Positions 1 to 7,677 of a stretch of 64,000 nt of DNA are shown here, piece by piece. Position 1 is the stretch's first letter. Every line of letters starts with the position of its first letter. Origin of the DNA: Ruegeria sp. HKCCSA071 (GTDB lineage: Bacteria > Pseudomonadota > Alphaproteobacteria > Rhodobacterales > Rhodobacteraceae). A program made the translations under genes and the position numbers. Location of the stretch: contig NZ_JAEDOX010000009.1 in NCBI RefSeq assembly GCF_017872555.1, positions 79,233-143,232 of the forward strand. Direction: 5' to 3'. Below the pieces are notes generated by a model. That model made no database searches. It was not told where the DNA came from and was given only the letters and a program-made list of their open reading frames with translations.

Positions 1-89
1 TGTCTTGCCCAACGGGCCGGTAGGAATCCGCCAGCCTTAAACTAAGGCGTTGCCAAGCGGCCCAGATCAGGCATTCTGAGGCAAATAAC

Positions 90-920
90 ATGAGCAGATA
101 TTTCAGACAGGACCCTATAATGCGATTGGCATTCATGCTGGCCATAACGGCCGTTGCGCTGATGTCTTGCGGGCGCGGCGGCCCAAAACCTCAGGCCGTT
201 GAACCCGTTCCGGGCGTGGACAGGACAGCACCGCTTGTGATCTACCCCGATTTCGGCGACGCGGATCCCCATGACTGGGAAGGGAGCCACCCCGGACAAT
301 ACCCGATCCATGGCCTTGACGTGTCACGCTGGCAGGGGCCGATTGACTGGCGCACGGCCCGGGCATCAGGTGTCAGCTTTGTGTTTCTGAAAGCGACCGA
401 AGGCGGTGACGTGGCCGATCCCCTGTTCGACGATCATCGCCGCGGCGCGCAGTCGGCGGGTGTGCCTTGGGGCGCCTATCACTATTATTATTTCTGCCGT
501 TCGGCCCGGGAACAGGCCCGCTGGTTCATCCAGAACGTGCCCAAAGGGGCAGACCTGCCGCATGTGCTGGATATGGAATGGACACCGCATTCCAAGACCT
601 GCACGCTGCGCCCCGATGGCAGAACCGTCCGCGCCGAGGCGCAGCGTTTTCTGGACATTCTCGAACGACATTATGGCCGCCGCCCGATCGTCTATTCCAC
701 GGTGGATTTCTATGAAGACACCGATATCGGGCGCCTGCCCAAGACTGAGTTCTGGCTGAGATCTGTTGCAGGCCACCCCCGCAATGTCTATCCCCGCGCG
801 GTCTGGCGGTTCTGGCAATATACCGGCACCGGTCTGGTTCCGGGCGTTCAGGGCCGGGTGGACATCAACACCTTCAACGGCACGCCAGACGTCTGGGCCA
901 GATGGAAGGCCGGAGGTTAG
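90..920 (+). CDS. GH25 family lysozyme-like lipoprotein
   Basis: A 276-residue glycoside hydrolase family 25 (muramidase-type) protein, expected to cut the peptidoglycan glycan backbone. The N-terminus has a hydrophobic segment ending in a lipobox, LMSC with Cys27, so it is probably an envelope lipoprotein. The catalytic domain starts near residue 72: GLDVSRWQGPIDW with Asp77, FVFLKATEG with Glu104, GAYHYYYF, and LDMEW with Asp161 and Glu163, the usual acidic set of GH25 enzymes. The ATG at 90 has GAGG eight bases upstream; an internal ATG at 120 would also leave a working signal but lacks a ribosome site. It is convergent with trmD. Confidence 0.85.
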   Translation: MSRYFRQDPIMRLAFMLAITAVALMSCGRGGPKPQAVEPVPGVDRTAPLVIYPDFGDADPHDWEGSHPGQYPIHGLDVSRWQGPIDWRTARASGVSFVFLKATEGGDVADPLFDDHRRGAQSAGVPWGAYHYYYFCRSAREQARWFIQNVPKGADLPHVLDMEWTPHSKTCTLRPDGRTVRAEAQRFLDILERHYGRRPIVYSTVDFYEDTDIGRLPKTEFWLRSVAGHPRNVYPRAVWRFWQYTGTGLVPGVQGRVDINTFNGTPDVWARWKAGG

Positions 921-1001
921 GTCTTTGGTGCGCCGCAGGTTTCAATGGTGATGCCGCCAACCAGATGGTCCAACCGGCGCTCCCGCTCTTCCCCAAAGGC
1001 G

Positions 1002-1033
1002 TTGCGCACACTAGACCTGCGGCAAGTGCGCAA
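1002..1033. repeat. Inverted repeat between convergent GH25 gene and trmD
   Basis: TTGCGCAC (1002-1009) and GTGCGCAA (1026-1033) are perfect inverted arms around a 16-base loop. The site lies between two convergent genes, so it could act as a terminator on either strand. No clear T-tract follows on either side, so the role is uncertain. Confidence 0.4.
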
Positions 1034-1045
1034 CAATCCGGCCTA

Positions 1046-1855
1046 TCACTCAGACGAATCCGACCAGGATTTTTCATAGGCGGCCCAGATATCCGGGCGC
1101 CGTTCGCGGGTAATGTCCTCGGCCATCTTGTGGCGCCATTCGGCGATGCGGCCATGGTGGCCCGACATCAGAACCTCGGGTATCGGGCGGCCTTTCCAAT
1201 CCGCCGGGCGAGTGTATTGCGGATGTTCCAGCAGGCCCGAGGAAAAGCTTTCCTCTTCGGTCGAGGCCTGATTGCCCAGAACGCCGGGGATCAGGCGCAC
1301 TGTGGCATCGATCAGGGCCTGTGCCGCAATCTCACCACCGGTCATAACGAAATCACCTAAGGAGACCTCCTGCACACCGTAATGCTCCAGCACGCGCTCA
1401 TCCACGCCTTCGAACCGGCCACACAACAGGGTCATGCCATCACAGCGTGCAAAGGTCTGCATCATGCGCTGGTCCATGCGCCGCCCGCGCGGGCTGAGGT
1501 AAATCAGTGGCCAGTTGCCCTGAATGCCCGCCATGGTGTGCTCAATGGCTTCGCCCAACACATCGGGCCGCAAAACCATACCCGCGCCGCCCCCGGCAGG
1601 CGTGTCATCCACGTTGCGATGCCTGCCGACGCCGAATTGCCGCAAGTCCACGGTTTCCAGCTGCCACAACCCTTCCTGCAGCGCCTTGCCGGTCAGGCTT
1701 TCTCCCAGAACGCCCGGAAAGGCGGTTGGAAACAGGGTGATGATCTTCGCCTTCCAGACGCCGTGCAGGTCCGGGGTGGGTGTCATCAGCTCACGCGGTT
1801 TCAGCGTGGCCCGGATCGCCTTGCGACCATGGGATTTGCCGGGTTTGTCAGTCAT
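1046..1855 (-). CDS. trmD: tRNA (guanine-37-N1)-methyltransferase TrmD
   Basis: SPOUT-class methyltransferase that makes m1G at position 37 of tRNAs using S-adenosylmethionine. The trefoil-knot motifs are clear: TLLCGRFEGVDERVLE, then SLGDFVMTGGEIAA. The linker and C-terminal helical part (SGLLEHPQYTRP, VLMSGHHGRIAEWR) are intact. At 269 residues it is slightly long for the family because of about 30 extra residues before WKAKIITLFP; a later start is possible. It is the last gene of a long leftward operon and its start overlaps the preceding gene by 4 bases. The rplS gene that often follows trmD is not present downstream. Confidence 0.95.
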   Translation of the reverse strand: MTDKPGKSHGRKAIRATLKPRELMTPTPDLHGVWKAKIITLFPTAFPGVLGESLTGKALQEGLWQLETVDLRQFGVGRHRNVDDTPAGGGAGMVLRPDVLGEAIEHTMAGIQGNWPLIYLSPRGRRMDQRMMQTFARCDGMTLLCGRFEGVDERVLEHYGVQEVSLGDFVMTGGEIAAQALIDATVRLIPGVLGNQASTEEESFSSGLLEHPQYTRPADWKGRPIPEVLMSGHHGRIAEWRHKMAEDITRERRPDIWAAYEKSWSDSSE

Positions 1856-2667
1856 TTCTGGCGGGCCAGTTCATGTTGGGCGGTTCGAATCAGGGCCTTT
1901 TTCTGAGTGATCAATGCCGCTTCGTCCAGCGATGATCGATTCAGAGCCAGCAGTTCCCTCAGGACGTCGTCGGACAGCTGAGGGCTTTCATGCACGGGCT
2001 TCACAAGCTGCGCAGATTTCCCGGGTGGCAGGTCGAGAAATTCGGCAAATGGTGCGCCCAGTCCAAGGTGGTGGCCTTTCAGCGCTTCCATCCACGCGGT
2101 CCGTACCGTGACAGATGGCAACCGGTCCCTGATCCGGTCTGCCGTGTCCTGTAGCGATGGCAGGTGCGCAAGATCAGCGCAATAGCCGTCCAGGTCCTGA
2201 ACCATGCGCGACAGGTGCAGATCGTGGGCCCAAAGGCTGCGCAACCACACATCGCGATTGCGTAACGACAGGTAGACGGTGATGTCGGTTTCTTCGCCCA
2301 CCAGACGGCGGCGCAGCACGCTGACGACCGTTTCCGCCAGTTCGGGTGCGGCCCCGTATCCTTCGATTTTGTTCCTGCTGGGGCGCAGGCCCAGAAAATT
2401 CTCCTCGCTCAGGATCAATCCCCGGCGTGCTCCGAAATCCAGACCGCCGAAAAAAGTGTGCAGCTGACCGCCAAAACCCGCCAGCGTGTCATCCAGTCGA
2501 TAGATCGAATGGCGCGTGGCCGCTTCGCTTAAACCGGCCTTGCGGGTCTTATACGGAAGGACCAGAGCGAAATGAGGCCAGATCAGCTCGCGGTTTTCAT
2601 GCAGAAAGGACTGTGCTGCCGTCATGCCGGTTTTGTGAAAACCCAGATGCAGCAGAACACGTCGCAT
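1852..2667 (-). CDS. Sulfotransferase-like P-loop protein
   Basis: A 271-residue protein beginning with a nucleotide-binding loop typical of the sulfotransferase fold (LHLGFHKTGMTAAQSFL, compare the PAPS-binding KTGTT loop). It contains LILSEENFLG and ITVYLSLRNRDVWLRSLW, the latter fitting the 3'-phosphate-binding strand with Arg. The donor would be PAPS; the acceptor cannot be predicted. It sits between rimM and trmD with a one-base overlap upstream (TGATG) and a 4-base overlap downstream, so it is translated as part of the ribosome-maturation operon, an unexpected place for it. Confidence 0.6.
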   Translation of the reverse strand: MRRVLLHLGFHKTGMTAAQSFLHENRELIWPHFALVLPYKTRKAGLSEAATRHSIYRLDDTLAGFGGQLHTFFGGLDFGARRGLILSEENFLGLRPSRNKIEGYGAAPELAETVVSVLRRRLVGEETDITVYLSLRNRDVWLRSLWAHDLHLSRMVQDLDGYCADLAHLPSLQDTADRIRDRLPSVTVRTAWMEALKGHHLGLGAPFAEFLDLPPGKSAQLVKPVHESPQLSDDVLRELLALNRSSLDEAALITQKKALIRTAQHELARQK

Positions 2668-3170
2668 CAGATCAGGCCTTCGGGCGGGTCGGCCACAATG
2701 CGGCCCTGTTCCAGATCGACGGTTGGCACCACCTGCATCGTGAACGGCAGCAGAACCGTCGCCTTCAGGCCCGGCCCGTGTAGTTCCAACAGGTCCGTGG
2801 CCCCGTGGTTCTGCACGGATTTGACCTTGCCCAGCAGGGTGCCGCCAGTGTCATAGACCTCAAGCCCGATCAGGTCTGTGTGGTAGAACTCGTCATCGGG
2901 CAACGAGGGCAACTGATCGCGCCGCGCAAACAGGCGCAAACCGTTCAGGGCATCCGCCTGTTCCTTGGTTTCAACCCCGCCAAGACGGGCGGCAAAACCG
3001 TTCTTGATCGTACGCGTCAGAACCACCGGATAGCGTTCCTTGCCGGTTTCATCCGTCAGTGGCGAATACGCCTCGATATCTTCGGGAACGGCGCAGAAGC
3101 TTTTCAGGCGCACTTCACCACGTACACCATAAGACCCCGCGACGCTGCCGACGCAGATCAGATCATTCAT
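2667..3170 (-). CDS. rimM: Ribosome maturation factor RimM
   Basis: Factor for maturation of the 30S head domain that binds ribosomal protein S19. The N-terminal RimM barrel starts with [21 protein letters not shown]. The C-terminal PRC barrel has [20 protein letters not shown] followed by DLLELHG and [19 protein letters not shown]. The length of 167 residues is normal. It overlaps the small upstream gene by 8 bases and precedes the sulfotransferase-like gene and trmD. Confidence 0.95.
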   Translation of the reverse strand: MNDLICVGSVAGSYGVRGEVRLKSFCAVPEDIEAYSPLTDETGKERYPVVLTRTIKNGFAARLGGVETKEQADALNGLRLFARRDQLPSLPDDEFYHTDLIGLEVYDTGGTLLGKVKSVQNHGATDLLELHGPGLKATVLLPFTMQVVPTVDLEQGRIVADPPEGLI

Positions 3171-3312
3171 TGGCAGCCCCCGTCGTCAAACAGATCCCGT
3201 TTCTCCATTCGCCTAGCCCTTCGCAGGCTTCGCGCTGATTGTTGCGCTCAAAGAACACGCCCACAATAAAGGCGATCAGCAGCAGAATGGGAAGGCGTAT
3301 CAATCCGAACAT
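3163..3312 (-). CDS. 49-residue single-pass membrane peptide
   Basis: A small open frame between bluB and rimM. It begins [20 protein letters not shown], a single hydrophobic segment, then has a charged tail with two Cys ([15 protein letters not shown]) and ends TTGAANE. The start has AGGTAGGG upstream, and its stop lies inside the rimM start region (8-base overlap), which supports translational coupling. I recognise no family; the [26 protein letters not shown] layout suggests a conserved small membrane protein. Coding use is consistent with its neighbours. Confidence 0.6.
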   Translation of the reverse strand: MFGLIRLPILLLIAFIVGVFFERNNQREACEGLGEWRNGICLTTGAANE

Positions 3313-3318
3313 GCGGCC

Positions 3319-3954
3319 CTACCTTGTTTCGATCTTCAGGCTGTCGGCCCGGTTTTCCCAGCCAACCTGCTCAAGTTCGGGGGTGTTGGACACCTGTTCT
3401 GGCCACCCGACGCAGAAATACCCGATCAGACGCCAGTTGTCCGGCACATCCAGATCGCGCGCCATCTGCTCGGGGTCCAGAATGGATACCCAGCCCAGCC
3501 CCAGCCCCTCGGCCCGCAGGGCCAGCCAGAACAGGGTGATGGCAGAGACAACGGAATAGCGCCGCATCTCGGGCATCGAGCCCGCGCCAAGACCCATTCC
3601 CTTGTCGGTGCTGTCGTCGCAGAAGACGGCCAGTTGCACCGGCGCTTCCTGCATTCCCGACAGTTTCAGGCGGCTGTAAAGCTGCGCCCTGTCGCCGGAA
3701 TAGCCCGCCAGGGCGTCATCGTTCGCGGTTTGGAAATTCCTTAGCGCCGCAGCCCGGGCCGCTGCGCTTTCGACGCGGATCACGCGCCAGGGTTCGCTCA
3801 GCCCCACGGACGGGGCCAGCCGAAACGCGTCGAGGCAGCGCGCAAGCACTGCCTCGTCTACCGCGTCGCCGCGAAACCGGCGCACATCGCGCCGGAGCCG
3901 CAACAACAGATCGAACTGCGTGCGAAATGCGTCAGTAAAGGTCTGATCCCGCAC
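3319..3954 (-). CDS. bluB: 5,6-dimethylbenzimidazole synthase BluB
   Basis: Flavin-destroying nitroreductase-fold enzyme that converts reduced FMN to 5,6-dimethylbenzimidazole, the lower ligand of cobalamin. BluB features are RRDVRRF near the N-terminus, LAPSVGLSEPWRVIRV, RYSVVSAITLFWLALRAEGLGLGWVSILDP and the C-terminal CVGWPEQ...PELEQVGWE. The length of 211 residues fits. It lies 12 bases after rpsP, inside the translation-related operon and about 24 kb from cobC-cobD. Plain nitroreductase is the alternative, but the PSVGLSEPWR and GWPE...LE..GWE blocks favour BluB. Confidence 0.85.
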   Translation of the reverse strand: MRDQTFTDAFRTQFDLLLRLRRDVRRFRGDAVDEAVLARCLDAFRLAPSVGLSEPWRVIRVESAAARAAALRNFQTANDDALAGYSGDRAQLYSRLKLSGMQEAPVQLAVFCDDSTDKGMGLGAGSMPEMRRYSVVSAITLFWLALRAEGLGLGWVSILDPEQMARDLDVPDNWRLIGYFCVGWPEQVSNTPELEQVGWENRADSLKIETR

Positions 3955-3966
3955 GCTTCGGCCTGC

Positions 3967-4356
3967 TTATTCTTCTGCAGCCGCTTCTTCAGCCGGTGCA
4001 GCAGCCGCTTCGGCAGCTTCCGCAGCCTTTGCAGCTTTCTCTTCCGCGCGTTCCTGAGCTTTCTTGCCCGGGGTACCCTTGTTGGGGTTGTTGCGCTCGG
4101 CCTTGTCACGGGTGCCGGCAGCTTCCAGCATACGTGCGATACGGTCGGTGGGCTGGGCGCCCTGATCCAGCCAGTGCTGAACGCGTTCCATGTCCATTTT
4201 CACACGCTCTTCGCTGTCTTTCGGCAGCAGCGGGTTGTAGGTGCCCAGTTTCTCGATGAAACGGCCGTCGCGCGGCATCCGGCTGTCAGCCGCAACGATG
4301 CGGTAAAACGGACGTTTTTTCGAGCCTGCGCGGGCGAGACGGATTTTCATTGCCAT
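3967..4356 (-). CDS. rpsP: 30S ribosomal protein S16
   Basis: Small-subunit protein S16: [26 protein letters not shown]..., then [13 protein letters not shown] and a C-terminal extension rich in Ala, Glu and Lys that is common in alphaproteobacterial S16. The start chosen at 4356 is preceded by AAGGAGAT at good spacing; a longer frame exists upstream but lacks family similarity and a ribosome site. The protein is 129 residues. Its leader contains three palindromes (see the separate entries). Confidence 0.95.
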   Translation of the reverse strand: MAMKIRLARAGSKKRPFYRIVAADSRMPRDGRFIEKLGTYNPLLPKDSEERVKMDMERVQHWLDQGAQPTDRIARMLEAAGTRDKAERNNPNKGTPGKKAQERAEEKAAKAAEAAEAAAAPAEEAAAEE

Positions 4357-4380
4357 GGTGGTATCTCCTTTGAATGGCAT

Positions 4381-4395
4381 CACGCCGGAGGCGTG
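4381..4395 (-). repeat. Short perfect hairpin in the rpsP leader
   Basis: CACGCC-GGA-GGCGTG is a perfect 6-bp stem with a 3-base loop, 25 bases upstream of the rpsP start codon. It would form in the leader RNA of rpsP on the minus strand. Confidence 0.45.
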
Positions 4396-4439
4396 TATTT
4401 GATTGGCCGGTGTCATTTCCGGTTAATTCTGGTGTTTGT

Positions 4440-4481
4440 TGAACCTCTGGTTCACTTCTAACTTGCTGAACCTCTGGTTCA
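4440..4481. repeat. Two tandem copies of a 15-bp palindrome
   Basis: TGAACCTCTGGTTCA occurs at 4440-4454 and again, identical, at 4467-4481. Each copy is TGAACC-TCT-GGTTCA, a perfect inverted repeat. The second copy contains the stop codon of the chorismate mutase gene. The pair lies between that gene and rpsP. It may be a protein-binding site or RNA hairpins that adjust rpsP expression within the operon. Confidence 0.6.
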
Positions 4482-4775
4482 CCCTTGGTGTTTCCTGTGG
4501 TGTCTGATGACTTCCTGAATGATGAAATTCAGAAAAGCCTTGGCGAAATCGGGGTCCAGATCGGCCTCTTTCGCCAGGTCTTCAAGCCGTGCGATCTGCG
4601 TGGCCTCACGCGAGGGATCGGACGGGGGAAGGTTGTGTTCGGCCTTGAGCTTGCCAACGGCCTGTGTGTGTTTGAAACGCTCGCCCAGCGTATAGACAAG
4701 GATCGCGTCCAGCCGGTCGATGCTTTCGCGATGCTCTTTCAGCAATGCAGCCGCGCGTGTCACGGGGTTGTTCAT
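4479..4775 (-). CDS. Chorismate mutase, AroQ type
   Basis: A 98-residue all-helical chorismate mutase that would convert chorismate to prephenate for phenylalanine and tyrosine synthesis. Visible features are RESIDRLDAILVYTLGERFKHTQAVGKLKAEHNLPPSDPSRE, with the conserved Arg, Lys and Arg positions of the AroQ helix bundle, and a C-terminal helix FAKAFLNFIIQEVIRHHRK. It stands alone without a fused dehydratase. Its start overlaps the upstream acetyltransferase by 4 bases. A chorismate mutase in the ffh-rpsP interval is typical of roseobacters. Confidence 0.85.
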   Translation of the reverse strand: MNNPVTRAAALLKEHRESIDRLDAILVYTLGERFKHTQAVGKLKAEHNLPPSDPSREATQIARLEDLAKEADLDPDFAKAFLNFIIQEVIRHHRKHQG

Positions 4776-5314
4776 TGGCCGGTCCTTTCGGCTGTCGAAA
4801 CGTCAATCTTGGGGTGCCGCCACACCTGGCAGGGCTGGCCCAGCAGTTCGGCATTGTCGCGCACCAGCGTTGCACCCAACCGTTCGGCCAATGCGCGCGA
4901 GCGGTCGTTTTCGTGGGCGATATAAGAAATCAACCCGTTCAGGCCCTGATGCCGCGCCGCATAGGACCGGGCGGCAAGCGCCGCCTCATAGGCAAACCCT
5001 TTGCCTTCGAAATCTTCCATCACGGTCCAGCCCAGTTCAGGCTCGTCCCAGCCGGGGGCGTCAATCAGGCCGACGCCGCCAGCGAACCGACCGCTGGATT
5101 TCTCGGTCAGGTGCCAAAGGCCAAATCCTTTCAACGCCCAGTGCCCAAGGCGTCTGGCCAACATGCTCCAGCTTTCCAGCGCGTCCCGGGGGCCGCCTAC
5201 CATATGGCTGCGCTCGGTTGCAAAGAATGCGGTCAGCGCAGGCAGATCATCCAGATGCGGCGCGCGCAGGATCAGACGTTCGGTTTCAACGGTGGGGATG
5301 GTGAACGTGGTCAT
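4772..5314 (-). CDS. GNAT N-acetyltransferase (RimJ/RimL-like), copy 1
   Basis: A 180-residue acetyl-CoA-dependent acetyltransferase of the Acetyltransf_3 type. It opens with VETERLILRAPHLDDLPALTAFF, and the CoA-binding region reads ELGWTVMEDFEGKGFAYEAALAARSYA, followed by NDRSRALAERLGATLV. The substrate is unknown. It is a close paralogue of the next gene and overlaps it and chorismate mutase by 4 bases on each side. Confidence 0.8.
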   Translation of the reverse strand: MTTFTIPTVETERLILRAPHLDDLPALTAFFATERSHMVGGPRDALESWSMLARRLGHWALKGFGLWHLTEKSSGRFAGGVGLIDAPGWDEPELGWTVMEDFEGKGFAYEAALAARSYAARHQGLNGLISYIAHENDRSRALAERLGATLVRDNAELLGQPCQVWRHPKIDVSTAERTGQ

Positions 5315-5865
5315 GCGTAGGCCTCCATCCCGCCATTCACCAGATCGGCAGGCGCGGGGTGCCGCCAGATTTCGGACCTGCCGAATTTGGGGTGGTCATA
5401 GTGATACTCGAACTGCGCGCCCAGCCGTTTCGCCACGGCCTTGCTGGCATGATTGTCCAGATCAATCAGCGAGATCGCCGTCTCCCACCCCAGAACATCA
5501 TACGCATAAGACCGCGCGGCCAGTGCCGCCTCGGTCGCGTACCCCTTGCCGGTGGCGTGGTTCATCAGCGTCCAGCCGATTTCGGGTTCGGGCCAGCCTT
5601 CGGGGCACCAAAGCCCGATCCGCCCGACATAAGTGCCCGAGGCTTTTTCCTCGGCGCTCCAGAACCCGTAACCGCGCAGGGACCAGTGGCCCAGCAGCGA
5701 AGCGATCAGTCGCCAGACCTCATCCCGGCGCAGTGGCCCGCCGACGAACTTCGCCGCATCGCTGGCGAAAAACGCAGTATCGGCGTCCAGATCAGCCTCG
5801 GACGGCGCGCGCAGGATCAGGCGCTCGGTTTCAAGCCGGGGGATATGTTGTGCGATGGCGTTCAT
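5311..5865 (-). CDS. GNAT N-acetyltransferase (RimJ/RimL-like), copy 2
   Basis: A 184-residue acetyltransferase with the same plan as its neighbour: LETERLILRAPSEADLDADTAFFASD, EIGWTLMNHATGKGYATEAALAARSYA and NHASKAVAKRLGAQFEY. The two are clearly a tandem duplication that has diverged. Its start shares one base with the ffh stop (TAATG). The substrate is unknown. Confidence 0.8.
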   Translation of the reverse strand: MNAIAQHIPRLETERLILRAPSEADLDADTAFFASDAAKFVGGPLRRDEVWRLIASLLGHWSLRGYGFWSAEEKASGTYVGRIGLWCPEGWPEPEIGWTLMNHATGKGYATEAALAARSYAYDVLGWETAISLIDLDNHASKAVAKRLGAQFEYHYDHPKFGRSEIWRHPAPADLVNGGMEAYA

Positions 5866-7373
5866 TACTTCTTCTTGCCAAACCCGCTCAGGCCCTGAGG
5901 CAGCCCCATGCCACCGCCCAGGCCGGGCAGACCGCCGGGCATCTTGCCGCCCATCGCCTTGGCCGCCTGTTCCAGTGCCTTGGGGTCCATGCCTGCCGCC
6001 ATGTCTTCGGGGCTGGGGCCGCCTTTGCCGAACATGCCCTTCATGGCCTGTTTCAGCATCTTGCCTTTGCCCATCTTGCCCATCTTTTTCATCATGTCCG
6101 ACATCTGCCGGTGCATCTTGAGCAGCTTGTTGAGGTCGCTGACCTCCATCCCCGAACCGGCTGCAATCCGTTTCTTGCGGCTGGCTTGCAGCAGCTGCGG
6201 GTTGGCGCGCTCGCGTTTGGTCATGGACTGGATCAAGGCGATCTGCTGGCGCAGGATCTTGTCGTCCAGACCCGCCTGATCCATCTGCTTGGCCATTTTA
6301 CCCATGCCCGGCATCATGCCCATCATGCCCTGCATGCCGCCCATCTGGATCATCTGCTCCAGCTGCATCTTCAGGTCGTTCATGTTGAACTGACCTTTGA
6401 CCATGCGCTTCATCATGCGCTCGGTCTGTTCCATCTCCATCGTTTCCTGGGCCTTTTCGACCAGGGCAACGATGTCGCCCATGCCCAGAATACGTCCGGC
6501 GATCCGGTCCGGCTCGAAGGTCTCCAGCGCGTCCATCTTCTCGCCCAGACCGACAAAGCGAATGGGCTTGCCAGTCACTGCGCGCATCGACAGCGCCGCA
6601 CCACCGCGCCCGTCGCCGTCCATTCGCGTCAGGACCACGCCCGAAATGCCGACCTTGGCGTCGAATTCTTCGGCCACCTCAACGGCGACCTGACCGGTCA
6701 GGCCGTCAACCACCAACAGGGTTTCGCGCGGGTCAACCGCGTTGCGGACCTGCTCGACCTCGTCCATCAGCACTTCGTCGATATGCAGGCGACCGGCGGT
6801 ATCCAGCATGTAGACGTCATAGCCGCCCAATGTGGCCTGCTGCTTGGCGCGCTTGGCAATGTCGACGGGTTTCTGGCCCGGTACAATCGGCAGCGTATCA
6901 ACGCCGACCTGCGCGCCCAGAACCGCCAGCTGGTCCATCGCCGCCGGGCGATAAACGTCGAGCGAGGCCATCAGGACCTTCTTGCCCTCTTTCTCTTTCA
7001 GGCGCTTGGCCAGTTTACCGGTGGTGGTGGTCTTACCCGAACCCTGCAAACCGACCATCAGGATCGGGGCGGGCGGGTTATCGATCTTCAGCTTGCCGGG
7101 GTCTTCCTCGCCACGCAGGGTATCGACCAGCGCGTCATGTACGATCTTGACGACCTGCTGACCGGGGGTGATCGACTTGGTCACCGCCTGACCGGTCGCC
7201 TGGTCCTGCACCTTCTTGACGAATTCACGCGCCACCGGCAGCGAGACGTCGGCCTCAAGCAGGGCAACACGGACCTCGCGCAGGGCGGTCTTGACGTCTT
7301 CTTCAGACAGGGCACCCTGTTTTGTCAGCCGATCAAAGACGCCGGAAAGGCGTTCGGATAGATTTTCAAACAT
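5865..7373 (-). CDS. ffh: Signal recognition particle protein Ffh
   Basis: SRP54-type GTPase that binds signal sequences of membrane proteins with the SRP RNA and docks with FtsY. N domain residues 1-85, then the GTPase G domain with GLQGSGKTTTTGKLAKRL, DVYRPAAMDQL, DTAGRLHIDE and TRMDGDGRGGAALS. The methionine-rich M domain follows, with a long Gly/Met tail ending GLSGFGKKK. The length of 502 residues is normal. AAGGAGG precedes the start. It is the first gene of the long leftward operon. Confidence 0.97.
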   Translation of the reverse strand: MFENLSERLSGVFDRLTKQGALSEEDVKTALREVRVALLEADVSLPVAREFVKKVQDQATGQAVTKSITPGQQVVKIVHDALVDTLRGEEDPGKLKIDNPPAPILMVGLQGSGKTTTTGKLAKRLKEKEGKKVLMASLDVYRPAAMDQLAVLGAQVGVDTLPIVPGQKPVDIAKRAKQQATLGGYDVYMLDTAGRLHIDEVLMDEVEQVRNAVDPRETLLVVDGLTGQVAVEVAEEFDAKVGISGVVLTRMDGDGRGGAALSMRAVTGKPIRFVGLGEKMDALETFEPDRIAGRILGMGDIVALVEKAQETMEMEQTERMMKRMVKGQFNMNDLKMQLEQMIQMGGMQGMMGMMPGMGKMAKQMDQAGLDDKILRQQIALIQSMTKRERANPQLLQASRKKRIAAGSGMEVSDLNKLLKMHRQMSDMMKKMGKMGKGKMLKQAMKGMFGKGGPSPEDMAAGMDPKALEQAAKAMGGKMPGGLPGLGGGMGLPQGLSGFGKKK

Positions 7374-7677
7374 GCCTTCGGCCTCCTTAGCCGGTTATCT
7401 GGTGGCGCTTCTCAGATAAGAAACGCCGGTTAAATGCACAATTGCCCCCTCCCACCGAACCAAACGTGGGGGTAATGCCAAATGGCATTGCCCCCACGGG
7501 CGAAACTCGCTGGTGGGGGGCGATCCCTGAACGACTCAAGGGACCGGAAGATCAAGACGCTTCCGGATGTTTGGCGGTCATCTACGCCTCTGGGCTCTGC
7601 GAGTCAAGGCAAACGCTTTGAGCATCTGGCCACTTGGTGTAGCGTCCAAAGGTCGGGGTCAGTTTTGGAGTTTGGTC
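7374..7677. other. Divergent intergenic region with three inverted repeats
   Basis: About 300 bases between ffh and the sulfotransferase gene without a convincing reading frame. It holds TTATCTG (7395-7401) with CAGATAA (7413-7419) in the ffh leader, a very strong 16-bp hairpin at 7465-7498, and CCGGAAG (7544-7550) with CTTCCGG (7560-7566). Promoters for both flanking genes should lie here, but none is clear by eye. Confidence 0.6.
7465..7498. repeat. Long near-perfect hairpin (16-bp arms)
   Basis: CGTGGGGGTAATGCCA (7465-7480) and TGGCATTGCCCCCACG (7483-7498) pair along all 16 positions with one G-T pair and a two-base gap. It lies between divergent genes, so it does not end either of them. 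It may belong to a small RNA, a leader structure or a palindromic repeat element. Confidence 0.6.

Noticed and set aside
1..89. Possible coding sequence before the GH25 gene
   Set aside because: The stretch is too short and carries no recognisable motif on either strand.
5001..7361. 786-codon open frame on the plus strand opposite ffh and the acetyltransferase genes
   Set aside because: It is His/Leu/Gln-rich antisense of ffh and the GNAT genes, a typical shadow in GC-rich sequence, with no family similarity.
7567..7677. N-terminal extension of the sulfotransferase
   Set aside because: Residues do not match the family; the hairpin-containing leader and a good ribosome site point to the ATG at 7678.
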